From positions 1,968,658-2,032,657 of the forward strand of contig NZ_BMBA01000001.1 in assembly GCF_017312485.1 (NCBI RefSeq): a stretch of DNA of 64,000 nt. Reading direction: 5' to 3'. The notes below the pieces were generated by a model. The model ran no database searches. It worked only from the letters and a program-made list of their open reading frames with translations, and was not told the DNA's origin. The position numbers and the translations under genes were made by a program. The DNA is from Clostridium zeae. GTDB lineage: Bacteria > Bacillota > Clostridia > Clostridiales > Clostridiaceae. The stretch's first letter is position 1. Each line of letters opens with the position of its first letter. This document shows, piece by piece, positions 53,842 to 63,136 of the stretch.

Positions 53842-54897
53842 TTATAGCTTTTCATTATTAAACTCTTTTAAGAATTCTTCTCTGTCTTCTCTAAACTCCA
53901 GTTTATTTGTAAATCTCGCAAGAAATACATCTTCATCCCAATCTTTATTTTTATAATAGTAGTCTGATACAGCAGTATAGAAATCAGAAGGGAATTTTAA
54001 TAGAATATATAACAGCTTATATTCCTCTTTACTTAAATTAAGAACACTTGTATAAGCATCAATTATAGTATTAAATTTATCCATGTCATAAGCAAAATTT
54101 TTTATAGCCTTTGTTACTAGTTGAGCTATATCCTTAACCCTTAAGTCTATACTACAATAATCAAAATCTATAAAATACGCCTCTTCATCTTTAATCAAAA
54201 TATTATGATGTGCTAAATCCCCATGACATACTACTATCTTATCTTCTTCTTTACAGAGATCATTGTATTTCGAATCTTTTAACAGCTCTACACACTCTTT
54301 TACCTCATCTATATAATAATCAACTTCATTTAAAAACAGTTTATCGAATTCATTCTTATGCCTATAACTTATAACTTGCTCTTTAAGTTTTTTAATATCT
54401 GAAAGAGAATACTTAAAATACCCTTCCAGATTACCTAGAGTAATATCTTTTTGATCTAAAGAATAGCTAGTATTAACTTTTCCATTAATGTTCTTAATTA
54501 TACCTATTGAACTTTTGTGCATCACCGCCAAATCCCTTGCCGAAATAGATAAATCTACTATATTTGAGAATGCACACTCTCTACCTTCAATAAGGTCTAG
54601 TAAGGTATATACTCCCCCATCCCATAGAACATACCTATTACCATCTGCAGCTATGTCAATAGTAAGCGCTCTATTGAATGTGTTCTTTATAAACTCTAAG
54701 CTTTGTGAAATAAAATTTAGTCTATCAATTGAGTAATCAATTTTCTTTAATATCTTTTTACCCTTAGAAGTTTCCAGTACAAATACACTTCTTACAGGAA
54801 CCAAATCCGCTACCTCAATAGAAAACTTATTAAAAAGTTCAATGTTAAGATCATATTCGCAAAGATATTTTTTATCTCCATACTTTAACTTTAACAT
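53842..54897 (-). CDS. CotS-family spore coat protein (kinase fold), second copy
   Basis: About 351 residues, paralogous to the protein at 51535-52539. Catalytic loop VVCHGDLAHHN and DFD in AYFIDFDYC are intact. Start ATG at 54897 or GTG at 54906; the spacing from AAAGG is acceptable for both. A family-P palindrome at 54968-55060 lies 62-71 bases upstream. It is the next gene leftward after the 248-residue gene at 55107. Confidence 0.87.
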   Translation of the reverse strand: MLKLKYGDKKYLCEYDLNIELFNKFSIEVADLVPVRSVFVLETSKGKKILKKIDYSIDRLNFISQSLEFIKNTFNRALTIDIAADGNRYVLWDGGVYTLLDLIEGRECAFSNIVDLSISARDLAVMHKSSIGIIKNINGKVNTSYSLDQKDITLGNLEGYFKYSLSDIKKLKEQVISYRHKNEFDKLFLNEVDYYIDEVKECVELLKDSKYNDLCKEEDKIVVCHGDLAHHNILIKDEEAYFIDFDYCSIDLRVKDIAQLVTKAIKNFAYDMDKFNTIIDAYTSVLNLSKEEYKLLYILLKFPSDFYTAVSDYYYKNKDWDEDVFLARFTNKLEFREDREEFLKEFNNEKL

Positions 54898-54967
54898 CCT
54901 TTTCACCCTTTATAAATTACTTTACTAAAACTTAATCTATATATGCTTAAAAACTCTGTAGGTACGA

Positions 54968-55060
54968 ATGTACCACTTCATAATAAAATTTATATTTTCA
55001 AATTATCCTCTCAAAAACCAGAGGAGTTTTGAAAATAGTTTTCAGATTGAAGTGGTATAT
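54968..55060. repeat. 95-bp palindromic repeat, family P, copy 3
   Basis: Arms ATGTACCACTTCA and TGAAGTGGTATAT pair (G-T at one site). Inner parts TATTTTCAAA/TTTGAAAATA and the CCTCT/AGAGG core match copy 1 almost base for base. Confidence 0.85.
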
Positions 55061-55106
55061 CTATAGAAATTTTTCCGCAATGTATAAATTGATAGTTATA
55101 TAGATG

Positions 55107-55853
55107 TTATACTAAACAATCTCCATCCTTGAATTTTGCAGCAGATAATTTTTCTCCATATTCTTCTGCGCTCCATTTTTTCTTACCTTCCCTTTTTCTT
55201 GCACATACCTTCATATACTCATAAGGATAAGAAACCATAGCTTTTATATAAGTTTCACTCATTTCATCAAGACCTGATTTTAAAGCAAAGCTTTCAATAA
55301 CTTTTTCGTAATCTATGTGTATCCCTCTTCTTTTGATTTTACTTAGGTATGTTATGCAATCCCATTCGACCATGTTAAAGCAAAGCTTTGATGTATCAGC
55401 AATACAAATATAATTTTCACATCTCCATAGGTTTGTTTTTTCACAACTTACAATACTTAGCTCATTACTTCTCATACTTCTTTTTATAAGTTCTATATAT
55501 TCAGTTTCTCCTATATATTTGACACAAGCTTCTGCTTTAAGAAGTATTTGATGTCCACTACTTAATAATTCATTTTCGAAAGCGTCTTTGATGCCTTGTT
55601 TTTCTATGTCTAAGAGCATCTTCTTTAGCCTTTTTATATTAATTTTACATTCTTCCATTTCTTTACCGATATTACTTTGGAGTCTCAATAAATATATTCC
55701 CTCTCCATCTTTAACTCTATTATGAAAATCACATATTAAATCTATCTGTTCTAAAATATTGTATTCATTATAATTTGTTTGTAGAATTCTTTCCGTTTGA
55801 TTAGGAGAAATATTTATATTTCTTTTCTCCAGATAATCTTTTAAGGAATCCAT
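55107..55853 (-). CDS. Unknown protein of the spore coat region
   Basis: 248 residues, soluble, rich in Lys and Glu with scattered Cys. It starts MDSLKDYLEKRNINISPNQTERILQTNYNEYNILEQIDLICDFH and ends KWSAEEYGEKLSAAKFKDGDCLV. No kinase motif is present, so it is not a CotS protein. Its position between two CotS-like genes in the same direction (35 bases from the upstream one) suggests a coat-related role. The ribosome-binding site is AGGAGGAAAGAAC. Confidence 0.7.
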   Translation of the reverse strand: MDSLKDYLEKRNINISPNQTERILQTNYNEYNILEQIDLICDFHNRVKDGEGIYLLRLQSNIGKEMEECKINIKRLKKMLLDIEKQGIKDAFENELLSSGHQILLKAEACVKYIGETEYIELIKRSMRSNELSIVSCEKTNLWRCENYICIADTSKLCFNMVEWDCITYLSKIKRRGIHIDYEKVIESFALKSGLDEMSETYIKAMVSYPYEYMKVCARKREGKKKWSAEEYGEKLSAAKFKDGDCLV

Positions 55854-55888
55854 GTTCTTTCCTCCTAAAACAAGTGATGTGTGCTTTT

Positions 55889-56890
55889 CTATAGGTACGT
55901 TCTCAAATCATCAACAAACTCTTGTCTTTCTCTTCTATCTTCACTATACTTAGCTAACTTTTTAATGAAAAACTCTTCTCCCCAAGGCTGTTGTTCCCAA
56001 TAGTATTGAAGCCCTATTTGCCAAAATTGCTGCGGAAATTCAATAAAAGCAGCCATAATAGCTATTTCTTCTGGTAACACTTTTTTATTAGCCTCATAGG
56101 ATTTTATTATGAAATCTGCCTTTTCTAAATCCCATTTTCCGTCCTTCATAGCTCTAATCATAAGAGAGCTTAAGTCATGCAAATGAGTATCTAATATGCA
56201 ATAATCAAAATCTATTATTGATATATCATTGTTAGCTTCAACTAATACATTATGATGAGCATAATCATGATGGCAGAAACCTCTTTTTAAAACCTCTTTC
56301 TCCATTATTTCAACATAGCTACTTTCCTTAAGATTTTCAATAGAAGCTACAGCTCTTCTTACCTCTTCTTCTATTAATGAAGTATATAACTTATCAAACC
56401 CAGATTTTACTGCCTTTTGGCCAATCCTCTTTTTAAAATCCATTATTTCATCAATTCTTGTGCTAAATACATTTGTCCAAGTAAACCATCCTATTCTTGG
56501 CTTCATTTCATTTGTTAATGTAAAGCCTTCGCTACATACATGCAATTCGGACAACTTCTCTGCAGCTCTCATAAGATCTATTGGATTATCATAATTGCTT
56601 TCTCTAGAGATAAGCCAAGGTGTAAGGTATGCATGTAAATCATCTAGCTTTATAAATTTTTCACCTTTAACTGTATCTATTATCTCAGGCACCTTATTAA
56701 AGCCTTGCTTTTGAAGATGTAATATAGCTGACAAGATAAAATAAAAATGAGGATATTGATATTTAATTAATTTCAAACAATACTCCCCATGGTTTGATTT
56801 TAATTTGTATATATTTTTAATCTTAATGCATTCTGTTACATCTATTCCGTATTGCTCTTTTATACTAGCTTTTATTTCATCTATATCCAC
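55889..56890 (-). CDS. CotS-family spore coat protein (kinase fold), third copy
   Basis: 333 residues. Catalytic loop FCHHDYAHHN and DFD in ISIIDFDYC are intact, as is the C-terminal QFWQIGLQYYWEQQPWGEEFFIKKLAKY block shared with the other copies. The start is GTG at 56890, six bases after GGAGGT. It is divergent from the glycosyltransferase at 57027, repeating the cotS/GT arrangement at 51.5-53.8 kb. Confidence 0.9.
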   Translation of the reverse strand: MDIDEIKASIKEQYGIDVTECIKIKNIYKLKSNHGEYCLKLIKYQYPHFYFILSAILHLQKQGFNKVPEIIDTVKGEKFIKLDDLHAYLTPWLISRESNYDNPIDLMRAAEKLSELHVCSEGFTLTNEMKPRIGWFTWTNVFSTRIDEIMDFKKRIGQKAVKSGFDKLYTSLIEEEVRRAVASIENLKESSYVEIMEKEVLKRGFCHHDYAHHNVLVEANNDISIIDFDYCILDTHLHDLSSLMIRAMKDGKWDLEKADFIIKSYEANKKVLPEEIAIMAAFIEFPQQFWQIGLQYYWEQQPWGEEFFIKKLAKYSEDRRERQEFVDDLRTYL

Positions 56891-57026
56891 AATGAAACCT
56901 CCAGCAAATATTTCATATTATTATATGTACTATGCTTAGACGTTGTTCCAATATATGGATATAACAATGCACCAAAATACTTTTACAGAATATCTATATA
57001 TTATAGGAATTTTAGGAGAGATTTAT

Positions 57027-58145
57027 ATGAGGATTGCTGTTGATGCCAGAGGTATCAATTGGTATAAAGGAACTGGGATTGGTACTTACACCTATAATGT
57101 CTTAAAAAACTTACTGAATATAGATTTAGAAGATAAGTACAGCATCTTTTGGTCTGGCCCTATTTCTAAAGAATTCACTGATGATAAAACTGAAGTTATC
57201 ATGGCCTCTAGAAGACATCAGCGATTTTTTGAAAATATATATTTTCCAAACTATTTGTATGACAAAAAAGTGGATTTATATCATATCCCACAAAACGGGA
57301 TGGGTCTAAATGACCAGATAAACTGCAAGAAAGTAGTTACTATACATGATTTAATTCCATATATTATGCCTGAGACAGTAGGTAAAGGATACTTGAAAAG
57401 ATTTTTAAATGATATGCCAAAAATAATTGATAATTGTGATGGAATACTCACTGTTTCTGAGTATTCAAAAAAAGATATTTTAAAATTCTTTCCTATTATA
57501 GATGAAGCTAAAATTTTTGTTACTCCTTTAGCTGCAGATACTTCCTTCAAGCCTTTAGATAAAGAAGAATGTACAGCTATTGTTAATAAAAGATTCAATT
57601 TCACCAAGAATTTTATATTATATATAGGTGGCTTTAGTTCTAGGAAAAATGTTTTAGGTATCATACAGGCATTTAATAAAATGAAACTAGATACTGATCT
57701 TAGTTTAGTAATTGTAGGCTCTTTAAAAGACGAAGGTATAAAACTAATGGATATATGCAAAGAGCTTAATTTAGATAAACGAGTAGTCTTCACTAACTTT
57801 GTAGAAGATGAATTTCTGCCAATACTTTATAACGGTTGTGAATTTTTTGTATATCCTTCATTATATGAAGGTTTTGGACTTCCTCCATTAGAGGCAATGA
57901 GCTGCAACACACCTGTCATAACCTCAAATGTTACTTCCATTCCTGAAGTGGTTTCAGATACCGCACTACTTATCGATCCATTAAGTTCTGAGGAACTTTA
58001 CAACGCAATGTCAAAACTTATATCTTCAAAACAACTTAGAGATGAATTAGCCTTAAAAGGATATGAAAGAAGTAAATTATTTAACTGGAAAAAGACCTCT
58101 GAAAATACTCTAGAGGCTTATAATAAAATTTTATTACAGAGCTAA
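57027..58145 (+). CDS. Family 4 glycosyltransferase (spore surface region), second copy
   Basis: 372 residues, close paralogue of the enzyme at 52644-53759. It begins [30 protein letters not shown] and has LYIGGFSSRKN and the EX7E motif in [19 protein letters not shown]. The ATG at 57027 has GGAGAGATTTAT upstream; the open frame extends 28 codons further left without support. It is divergent from the cotS-like gene at 55889-56890. Confidence 0.92.
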   Translation: MRIAVDARGINWYKGTGIGTYTYNVLKNLLNIDLEDKYSIFWSGPISKEFTDDKTEVIMASRRHQRFFENIYFPNYLYDKKVDLYHIPQNGMGLNDQINCKKVVTIHDLIPYIMPETVGKGYLKRFLNDMPKIIDNCDGILTVSEYSKKDILKFFPIIDEAKIFVTPLAADTSFKPLDKEECTAIVNKRFNFTKNFILYIGGFSSRKNVLGIIQAFNKMKLDTDLSLVIVGSLKDEGIKLMDICKELNLDKRVVFTNFVEDEFLPILYNGCEFFVYPSLYEGFGLPPLEAMSCNTPVITSNVTSIPEVVSDTALLIDPLSSEELYNAMSKLISSKQLRDELALKGYERSKLFNWKKTSENTLEAYNKILLQS

Positions 58146-58153
58146 TCAAACAA

Positions 58154-58197
58154 AACCATCACATTTAAAATTACAAATGTGATGGTTCATTTTTATT
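58154..58197 (+). terminator. Terminator of the second glycosyltransferase gene
   Basis: A perfect 13-bp stem AACCATCACATTT/AAATGTGATGGTT followed by CATTTTTATT. Confidence 0.9.
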
Positions 58198-58304
58198 GTG
58201 TATAAGTTCCATTTAACTTCATTCATCAATTAATCATCTAAAGTAGCATTTCTTAAATATTCTTATGAATAAAACTTATATATATATTATATCTTTACTA
58301 TTAA

Positions 58305-58502
58305 CTAAAATTGAGTTGTTCTACAGGAGATACTATATGAGCAAGCAATTAGAATTAAATGATTTTCGAAGATGTAGTAGCGTTAATAAACTGTACTGTT
58401 TGAACGTAGTGAGTTTACAGTTTTAGCTATGGAATCGTAGAAAATCATATTAATTCTTTGCGAAGCTCATCAAGTATCGGATGTAGAGCAACTCAATTTT
58501 AG
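58305..58502 (+). repeat. Family M inverted-repeat element, copy G
   Basis: Arms CTAAAATTGAGTTGTTCTAC and GTAGAGCAACTCAATTTTAG pair over 20 bases (one G-T) and differ strongly from the arms of copies A-F. Inner GATACT/AGTATC and the apical TGTTTGAACGTAGTGAG are kept. It abuts the stop of the gene at 58523. Confidence 0.83.
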
Positions 58503-58522
58503 GGTTTAAACGCATCATATCT

Positions 58523-59731
58523 TTAGTTCATTACACTTCCATTTACTTGTACATCAATCTTATTACTTTGCTCTATGTAAGAATCTATCATCTTACTCAT
58601 ATCATAGTAATATTTTTTTCGCTTAGAATTTGTTTCAATAATGGACATCCTAGCCCATAATCTATCGTAATCTAAAAACTCTATCTTCTTATCGATCTCT
58701 GAATTAGCATAACTGTCTATATAACTTGGAAAGACTCCATCAGTTGACATATACTTTATAAGGTTTTGTTTATCTGTGAGAGCACCAGCTATAAATTGTT
58801 TTAGCAGTTCTATATCTTTCTTATTATTTAAAAATACAGCATTAACCCCTTCCATAATTACAGAAGTATTTCCGCCTGGTTCAAAAGCTGGCAAATCCTT
58901 AACAAATAAATTTCCTTCTTTATATACTTTTTCTAAATTCATATAAGTATTACTGGAGCCAAATAATATGGGGGATTTAAAGCTATCAAAATTATTATCT
59001 ATCCTAAGTACATTATTTTTCTTTAACTCCGATATTAAGTCAATTACCTTAGTTAGACTTTTATTCCCTGAGGTCATGTCTAAATTCTCTGAAGGTACTC
59101 CAAGTTGATATAATAACATTTTAACTAACGACTTCTCATCCTCTTCACTCATTACCATAATATTTTCTTTTTTCCCACTGGCTTCATAATACTTTTTCCC
59201 TGCATCTATTAGCATACTCCAAGTATTCACAGCATCTAAATTCACATTAAGTTTATGTAGCAGCTCCTTATTACAAAACATCACTATTGGTTTTGTATCC
59301 CATGGAAATCCATATATCTGGTTATTTACAGTTATTTCATCTATTCTTCCTTGAGAATAACTCTTTACTCTAGAGCTTACATCACTTGTAATTGCGGTAA
59401 CCACATTCTTATTAGAAATCAACATATCGTTCAATTCTTGACCAGTTAAAAGTACCAAATCTGGCCTTTTATCCACAGTTTCTATATTATTATTAACACT
59501 TTTCATATAAGAATCTTGTTTTATATCATTTACATTAATCTTTACTTTAGGATATTTTTTATTAAATTCTATTACTTGACTCTTTAAGTAATCACTATAA
59601 GGAGCATAACTCCAAATATTGTATTCATAACTAGCTTCACTAACATCTTTTACTTTCGAATCTTGCTTACATCCGGACAATAAAAAACTTGTATATAAAA
59701 CAATCATTAGTATTGCAATGTATCTTCGCAT
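58523..59731 (-). CDS. ABC transporter solute-binding lipoprotein (family 1)
   Basis: 402 residues. Signal peptide with lipobox LLSGC (Cys about residue 21), then a family-1 extracellular solute-binding fold: YNIWSYAPYSDYLKSQVIEFNKKYPKVKINV and GFPWDTKPIVMFCNKELLHKLNV, typical of sugar-binding proteins. No permease or ATPase genes are adjacent, so it is an orphan in this window; sugars for the spore-surface enzymes or a sensing role are guesses. AGGTG precedes the ATG. Confidence 0.86.
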   Translation of the reverse strand: MRRYIAILMIVLYTSFLLSGCKQDSKVKDVSEASYEYNIWSYAPYSDYLKSQVIEFNKKYPKVKINVNDIKQDSYMKSVNNNIETVDKRPDLVLLTGQELNDMLISNKNVVTAITSDVSSRVKSYSQGRIDEITVNNQIYGFPWDTKPIVMFCNKELLHKLNVNLDAVNTWSMLIDAGKKYYEASGKKENIMVMSEEDEKSLVKMLLYQLGVPSENLDMTSGNKSLTKVIDLISELKKNNVLRIDNNFDSFKSPILFGSSNTYMNLEKVYKEGNLFVKDLPAFEPGGNTSVIMEGVNAVFLNNKKDIELLKQFIAGALTDKQNLIKYMSTDGVFPSYIDSYANSEIDKKIEFLDYDRLWARMSIIETNSKRKKYYYDMSKMIDSYIEQSNKIDVQVNGSVMN

Positions 59732-60066
59732 AATTTCACCTCAAATAAACTATCCACAACATTTCCTCTACATAAAGTTTTAATAAGCTTTATGTGCTAA
59801 ATGCTAGTTAAGGAAATGTTAAAACTTTTTTCTAATATTTGATTCTAATACATTATATCATATACAATTACAATTTCGGAACTAAAACCATTATTTCCAT
59901 TATGTTCTACTTATGGTTTTGTTCAAGCTCTGTGTTGAAAATAACTAAAAGTATAAGTTTTATTAAGAATTGGTACACCTATAGATAAAAATATATAAAT
60001 AATTAATATCAAGAATTTAATATCCTTAGCATATAATCTTATGAAGTAATTTTTTTGAGGAAGAAT
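59732..60066. other. Intergenic region with a small inverted repeat
   Basis: ACATAAAG at about 59770 pairs with CTTTATGT at about 59788, upstream of the lipoprotein gene, and could be an operator. Nothing else is evident between the divergent genes. Confidence 0.35.
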
Positions 60067-60693
60067 ATGATAAAAAATGGAGTTAATATAACTGGCATAT
60101 GTGATGCTGAGCAACTTAGCAGAATTGCTTGTGAACATATAATAACCTTTTCTCACTGTGATTATATATATATAAATAGGCGAAAGCATCCTTTAAATCA
60201 ACTAATATCAACTAATTTAGCAGTAGACGTATCTAACAATGAAAAACTAGAATTAAAAAACAAATCCCTATTACTTCTCCAAGGAATAAAACAATTTACT
60301 CTAGAATACAGAGATGATAGAAAAAGACGAACAGTTATAACAAGAAACCTACCTTTTACTAAAACCATACTTTTACAGTCTGCTAACTCAACATATAAAA
60401 ATATTAGCTTATACATCATAGATGCTACTCTTCAAATGCTGAATCAAGAGGTGGTATTAGCACAAACATCCTACTTATTAGCTTTTGATGGGGATGGAAT
60501 ATCTGAAGTTCCTCCAATTATTGTTAATAATAATCCTGTAAATTCTACAAGTAGTAAAGTTCAGGAAAAACAATCATTTGAAGAAAATGTAGAAGTTCCT
60601 TCACCAGATAATATAGCAAGTAAAATAAGTATCCCAGAAGAAAATATAGTTATCGATAGCAGTAAATTTGATATAGACGAAGAATTTATATAG
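60067..60693 (+). CDS. SPOCS/DUF3794-like protein of the spore region
   Basis: 208 residues. The main part (INQLISTNLAVDV-like strand segment, KSLLLLQGIKQFTLEYRDDRKRRTVITRNLPFTKTILL) is all-beta and resembles SPOCS/DUF3794 domains of spore-coat assembly proteins such as SipL, though the match is by eye only. A disordered acidic tail of about 60 residues follows. The ATG at 60067 is chosen for its GAGGAAG site; the TTG four codons upstream overlaps that site. It is ten bases ahead of the third glycosyltransferase. Confidence 0.6.
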   Translation: MIKNGVNITGICDAEQLSRIACEHIITFSHCDYIYINRRKHPLNQLISTNLAVDVSNNEKLELKNKSLLLLQGIKQFTLEYRDDRKRRTVITRNLPFTKTILLQSANSTYKNISLYIIDATLQMLNQEVVLAQTSYLLAFDGDGISEVPPIIVNNNPVNSTSSKVQEKQSFEENVEVPSPDNIASKISIPEENIVIDSSKFDIDEEFI

Positions 60694-60703
60694 GAGGTAC
60701 ACT

Positions 60704-61807
60704 ATGAATTATTGTATTGATGGATTAGCTGCATCTAAGATGCAAGGAACAGATATGTTTTCTTATTCTAGAGAGATTATAAGTCTGCTTAACTCTTCAA
60801 CTACCTTTGGTGAAATGCATGCAATTTGGGATAGCTTTCCCTTAAGCTTTTATTGGGAAAGGCTTAAAAATATAGACTTTGTTCCTCTAACCATAGATAG
60901 AACCAAAAATGATTATTCTAAACTAGTAGATTTTCTTACCGAAAATGATATAAGTATATATCATTCACCTAATAATGGGTTTAGCATGCCTGAAAAAAAG
61001 GTTTGCAAATATATAACAACTATACACACACTTTATCCAATGGCAGACAAGAAGAACATAGATGAAAAATATTTAAATAAGTTTATTAAGATGGTTCCAT
61101 CAGCTTTATCTATAAGCGACTCAATAGTAGTTAACTCTGATTTTACTAAAGATGAATTAATTAATTATTTTGAGGTAGATAAAGAGAAGATTAAGGTTGT
61201 ATACCCTAAGTGCAGCGAAATATTTAAACCAATGGAGAAAGTTCTATGCAAAAACTTTCTAAAGAGAAATTATAAGATTGATTATCCTTATATGCTCTTT
61301 GTTGGAAGCATAACAGAAAGAAAGAATTTAGAACTTATAATAGAAATCTTGAAGCAAGTTAAAACAAAAGAAAATAATATAAAGCTTGTAATCGCTGGTG
61401 ATGGTTCTGGCAAGAGATCTGTATATTTAAACAGATTAAAAAAACTGATAAATAAATACGGTTTAGATGATAATGTTATTTTCTTAGGACTTGTTAAATA
61501 CACTCACCTACCAATATTCTACAGCGGTGCTTTATGTGTAATTGATTTTTCTAATTATAACAGCTATCCACTTTCAATTGTTGAAGCTTGTAACTGTAAA
61601 GCGGTTGTTATATGTAATAAGACCCCAGTTAACTTAAAGGTTCTTAATAAGTGCGTTGTTTATGCGGGCTACGATGAAATAATTGCTATCGCTGATTTTA
61701 TACAAGGTATGAATGACAACTCCTCTTATAAAAATCAGATAGTAGCTAAATTCAGTAACCCTTTATCTTCTAGTGATGAACAATTATTAAGCATGTATTC
61801 ACTATAA
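60704..61807 (+). CDS. Diverged family 4 glycosyltransferase with altered catalytic motif
   Basis: 367 residues, paralogue of the two other glycosyltransferases. It keeps the fold (LFVGSITERKNLELIIEIL, IKLVIAGDGSGKRSVYL), but the N-terminal GTGIGTYTY is GTDMFSYSR. The EX7E motif reads YNSYPLSIVE, with Asn for the first Glu. Activity may be lost or changed. AGGAGGT precedes the ATG, and it forms an operon with the gene at 60067. Confidence 0.85.
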   Translation: MNYCIDGLAASKMQGTDMFSYSREIISLLNSSTTFGEMHAIWDSFPLSFYWERLKNIDFVPLTIDRTKNDYSKLVDFLTENDISIYHSPNNGFSMPEKKVCKYITTIHTLYPMADKKNIDEKYLNKFIKMVPSALSISDSIVVNSDFTKDELINYFEVDKEKIKVVYPKCSEIFKPMEKVLCKNFLKRNYKIDYPYMLFVGSITERKNLELIIEILKQVKTKENNIKLVIAGDGSGKRSVYLNRLKKLINKYGLDDNVIFLGLVKYTHLPIFYSGALCVIDFSNYNSYPLSIVEACNCKAVVICNKTPVNLKVLNKCVVYAGYDEIIAIADFIQGMNDNSSYKNQIVAKFSNPLSSSDEQLLSMYSL

Positions 61808-61911
61808 ATTTTTTACATTTAATTATCTTAAATAAAGACTATAATGTTAATAACTTTATTCATCGAATACTTTGCATCTAAGGTTAAGTTTTATATTTGT
61901 GTGAATAAAAT

Positions 61912-61965
61912 ATAAGAGAGTATGTTGATTTTGAGTTACTGAAATCACCTTACTCTCTTATTTAT
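61912..61965 (+). terminator. Terminator of the 60-61.8 kb unit
   Basis: Outer stem ATAAGAGAGTA/TACTCTCTTAT and inner TGATTT/AAATCA form one long hairpin, followed by TTTATT. The rest of 61808-62112 shows nothing else. Confidence 0.7.
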
Positions 61966-62112
61966 TCTAATTCTCATACATTTATAAATATTATCCATCC
62001 TAATAGATTTAATCCAATTTGTTGCAATACCTTAGCACATTAATATCATCCACTGATTATAAAGATTTTCAAACTATACTATGCTATAAGCATAGTTCAA
62101 ATATGTTATCTA

Positions 62113-62394
62113 TTAAAGTATCTCAATATTTATATCTTCCACCTCAGCTTCAGTATTGTCATATATAAAGTCTACAACCTCATTTAGAGAATTGTTTGCA
62201 TGACTAGAGCTATTACTTACCGTTGCTATTCCTAAAACTAAAAGCTTATGATTGTCCTGATGCTCTACTTCACTTATAGAAACATTAAACTTATTTTTTA
62301 CCCTTTGAATTAAGCTCTTAGCTACCATCCTTTTTTCTTTTAAAGATTTAGCCCATGGTATTCTTATTGTTACTTCAGCAGTTCCTATTATCAT
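62113..62394 (-). CDS. ylxP: DUF503 protein (YlxP-like)
   Basis: 93 residues, one DUF503 domain with the family start IIGTAEVTIRIPWAKSLKEKRMVAKSLIQRVKNKFNVSISEVEHQD. YlxP proteins are small, conserved in Firmicutes and usually near ribosome or RbfA genes. Here it stands alone, which is unusual. AAGGAGATATT precedes the ATG. Confidence 0.9.
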   Translation of the reverse strand: MIIGTAEVTIRIPWAKSLKEKRMVAKSLIQRVKNKFNVSISEVEHQDNHKLLVLGIATVSNSSSHANNSLNEVVDFIYDNTEAEVEDINIEIL

Positions 62395-62410
62395 AATATC
62401 TCCTTAAAGT

Positions 62411-62490
62411 ACTAAGTTGAAATTAATTGGTTTACAATCAGATACCTTAATGAGCTTAGTGAAAGAATTAATTCCAACAATATTGTTAAA
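62411..62490 (-). repeat. Family M element, copy J (decayed right half)
   Basis: On the minus strand it reads TTAATTCTTTCACTAAGCTC, then ATTAAGGTATC, then AACCAATTAATTTCAAC, which is the right half of the full element. The left half is gone. Confidence 0.65.
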
Positions 62491-62672
62491 CATAATAAAA
62501 CTTTATATGAACTCAGCAATCTAAGTTGTGTTTTAAATAATATATTTGTCATTTATTTTATCTAGATTTAGTATTTACATTCCTTTTCCGTTATATTCTT
62601 TTTATAATTAGGCTTTACACTTACATCGATATTTAATCAATAATACTAATCTTACGCTTCACTTCATAAAAA

Positions 62673-62909
62673 TCATTTTTTTAACTTTAAATACGAGAGC
62701 CAAACTGTAACAGCTATAATCAAAAATATCAATATCGTTAACTGAATCCATTTTTTATTGGCTAATAATCTGATTGCTAAAAAAAATGATACATAGTAAA
62801 AGACGACTTTAGAAATATCATCCTCAAAATATAAAATTAAACCTATAGCCCCAATTAAATATATAACTGAAAACCACTTTGATTTTACCACTCTTTCTAA
62901 ACTTTCCAT
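62673..62909 (-). CDS. Small membrane protein of unknown function
   Basis: 78 residues with three hydrophobic segments (around 14-28, 32-48 and 54-74) and very short loops. It begins MESLERVVKSKWFSVIYLIGAIGLILYFEDD. No family is recognised. AAAGGTGG lies before the ATG. It has no clear operon partner. Confidence 0.6.
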   Translation of the reverse strand: MESLERVVKSKWFSVIYLIGAIGLILYFEDDISKVVFYYVSFFLAIRLLANKKWIQLTILIFLIIAVTVWLSYLKLKK

Positions 62910-62935
62910 TCAATACTCGCCACCTTTTTTCACTC

Positions 62936-62978
62936 AAATAAAAAACTCTCAAAGCCTTTATCTATAAGCTTTAAGAGT
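62936..62978 (-). terminator. Terminator downstream of tRNA-Glu
   Basis: Minus-strand stem AACTCT-T-AAAGC with GCTTT-G-AGAGTT (one mismatch), followed by T6. Confidence 0.8.
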
Positions 62979-62982
62979 TATT

Positions 62983-63058
62983 ATGGTAGCCCGTAGGGGG
63001 ATCGAACCCCTGATTCCACCGTGAGAGGGTGGCGTCTTAGCCACTTGACCAACGGGCC
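62983..63058 (-). tRNA. tRNA-Glu (anticodon CTC)
   Basis: 76 nt on the minus strand with CCA encoded. Acceptor GGCCCGT/ACGGGCT (G1-U72), anticodon stem CCACC/GGTGG around the loop CTCTCAC, so anticodon CTC (at 63025-63023) reads GAG. T-arm AGGGG-TTCGATC-CCCCT. It has its own terminator. Confidence 0.95.
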
Positions 63059-63136
63059 AGGTACAAATAATATTGTACCACTTTTTCTCATTTTTGCAAC
63101 TATATTATTTAAATTTTATATAAAATTTTCTTTTTA

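Noticed and set aside
56943-57026. Longer N-terminus of the second glycosyltransferase
   Set aside because: No ribosome-binding site, no homology to the paralogue's start, and a good site (GGAGAG) precedes 57027.
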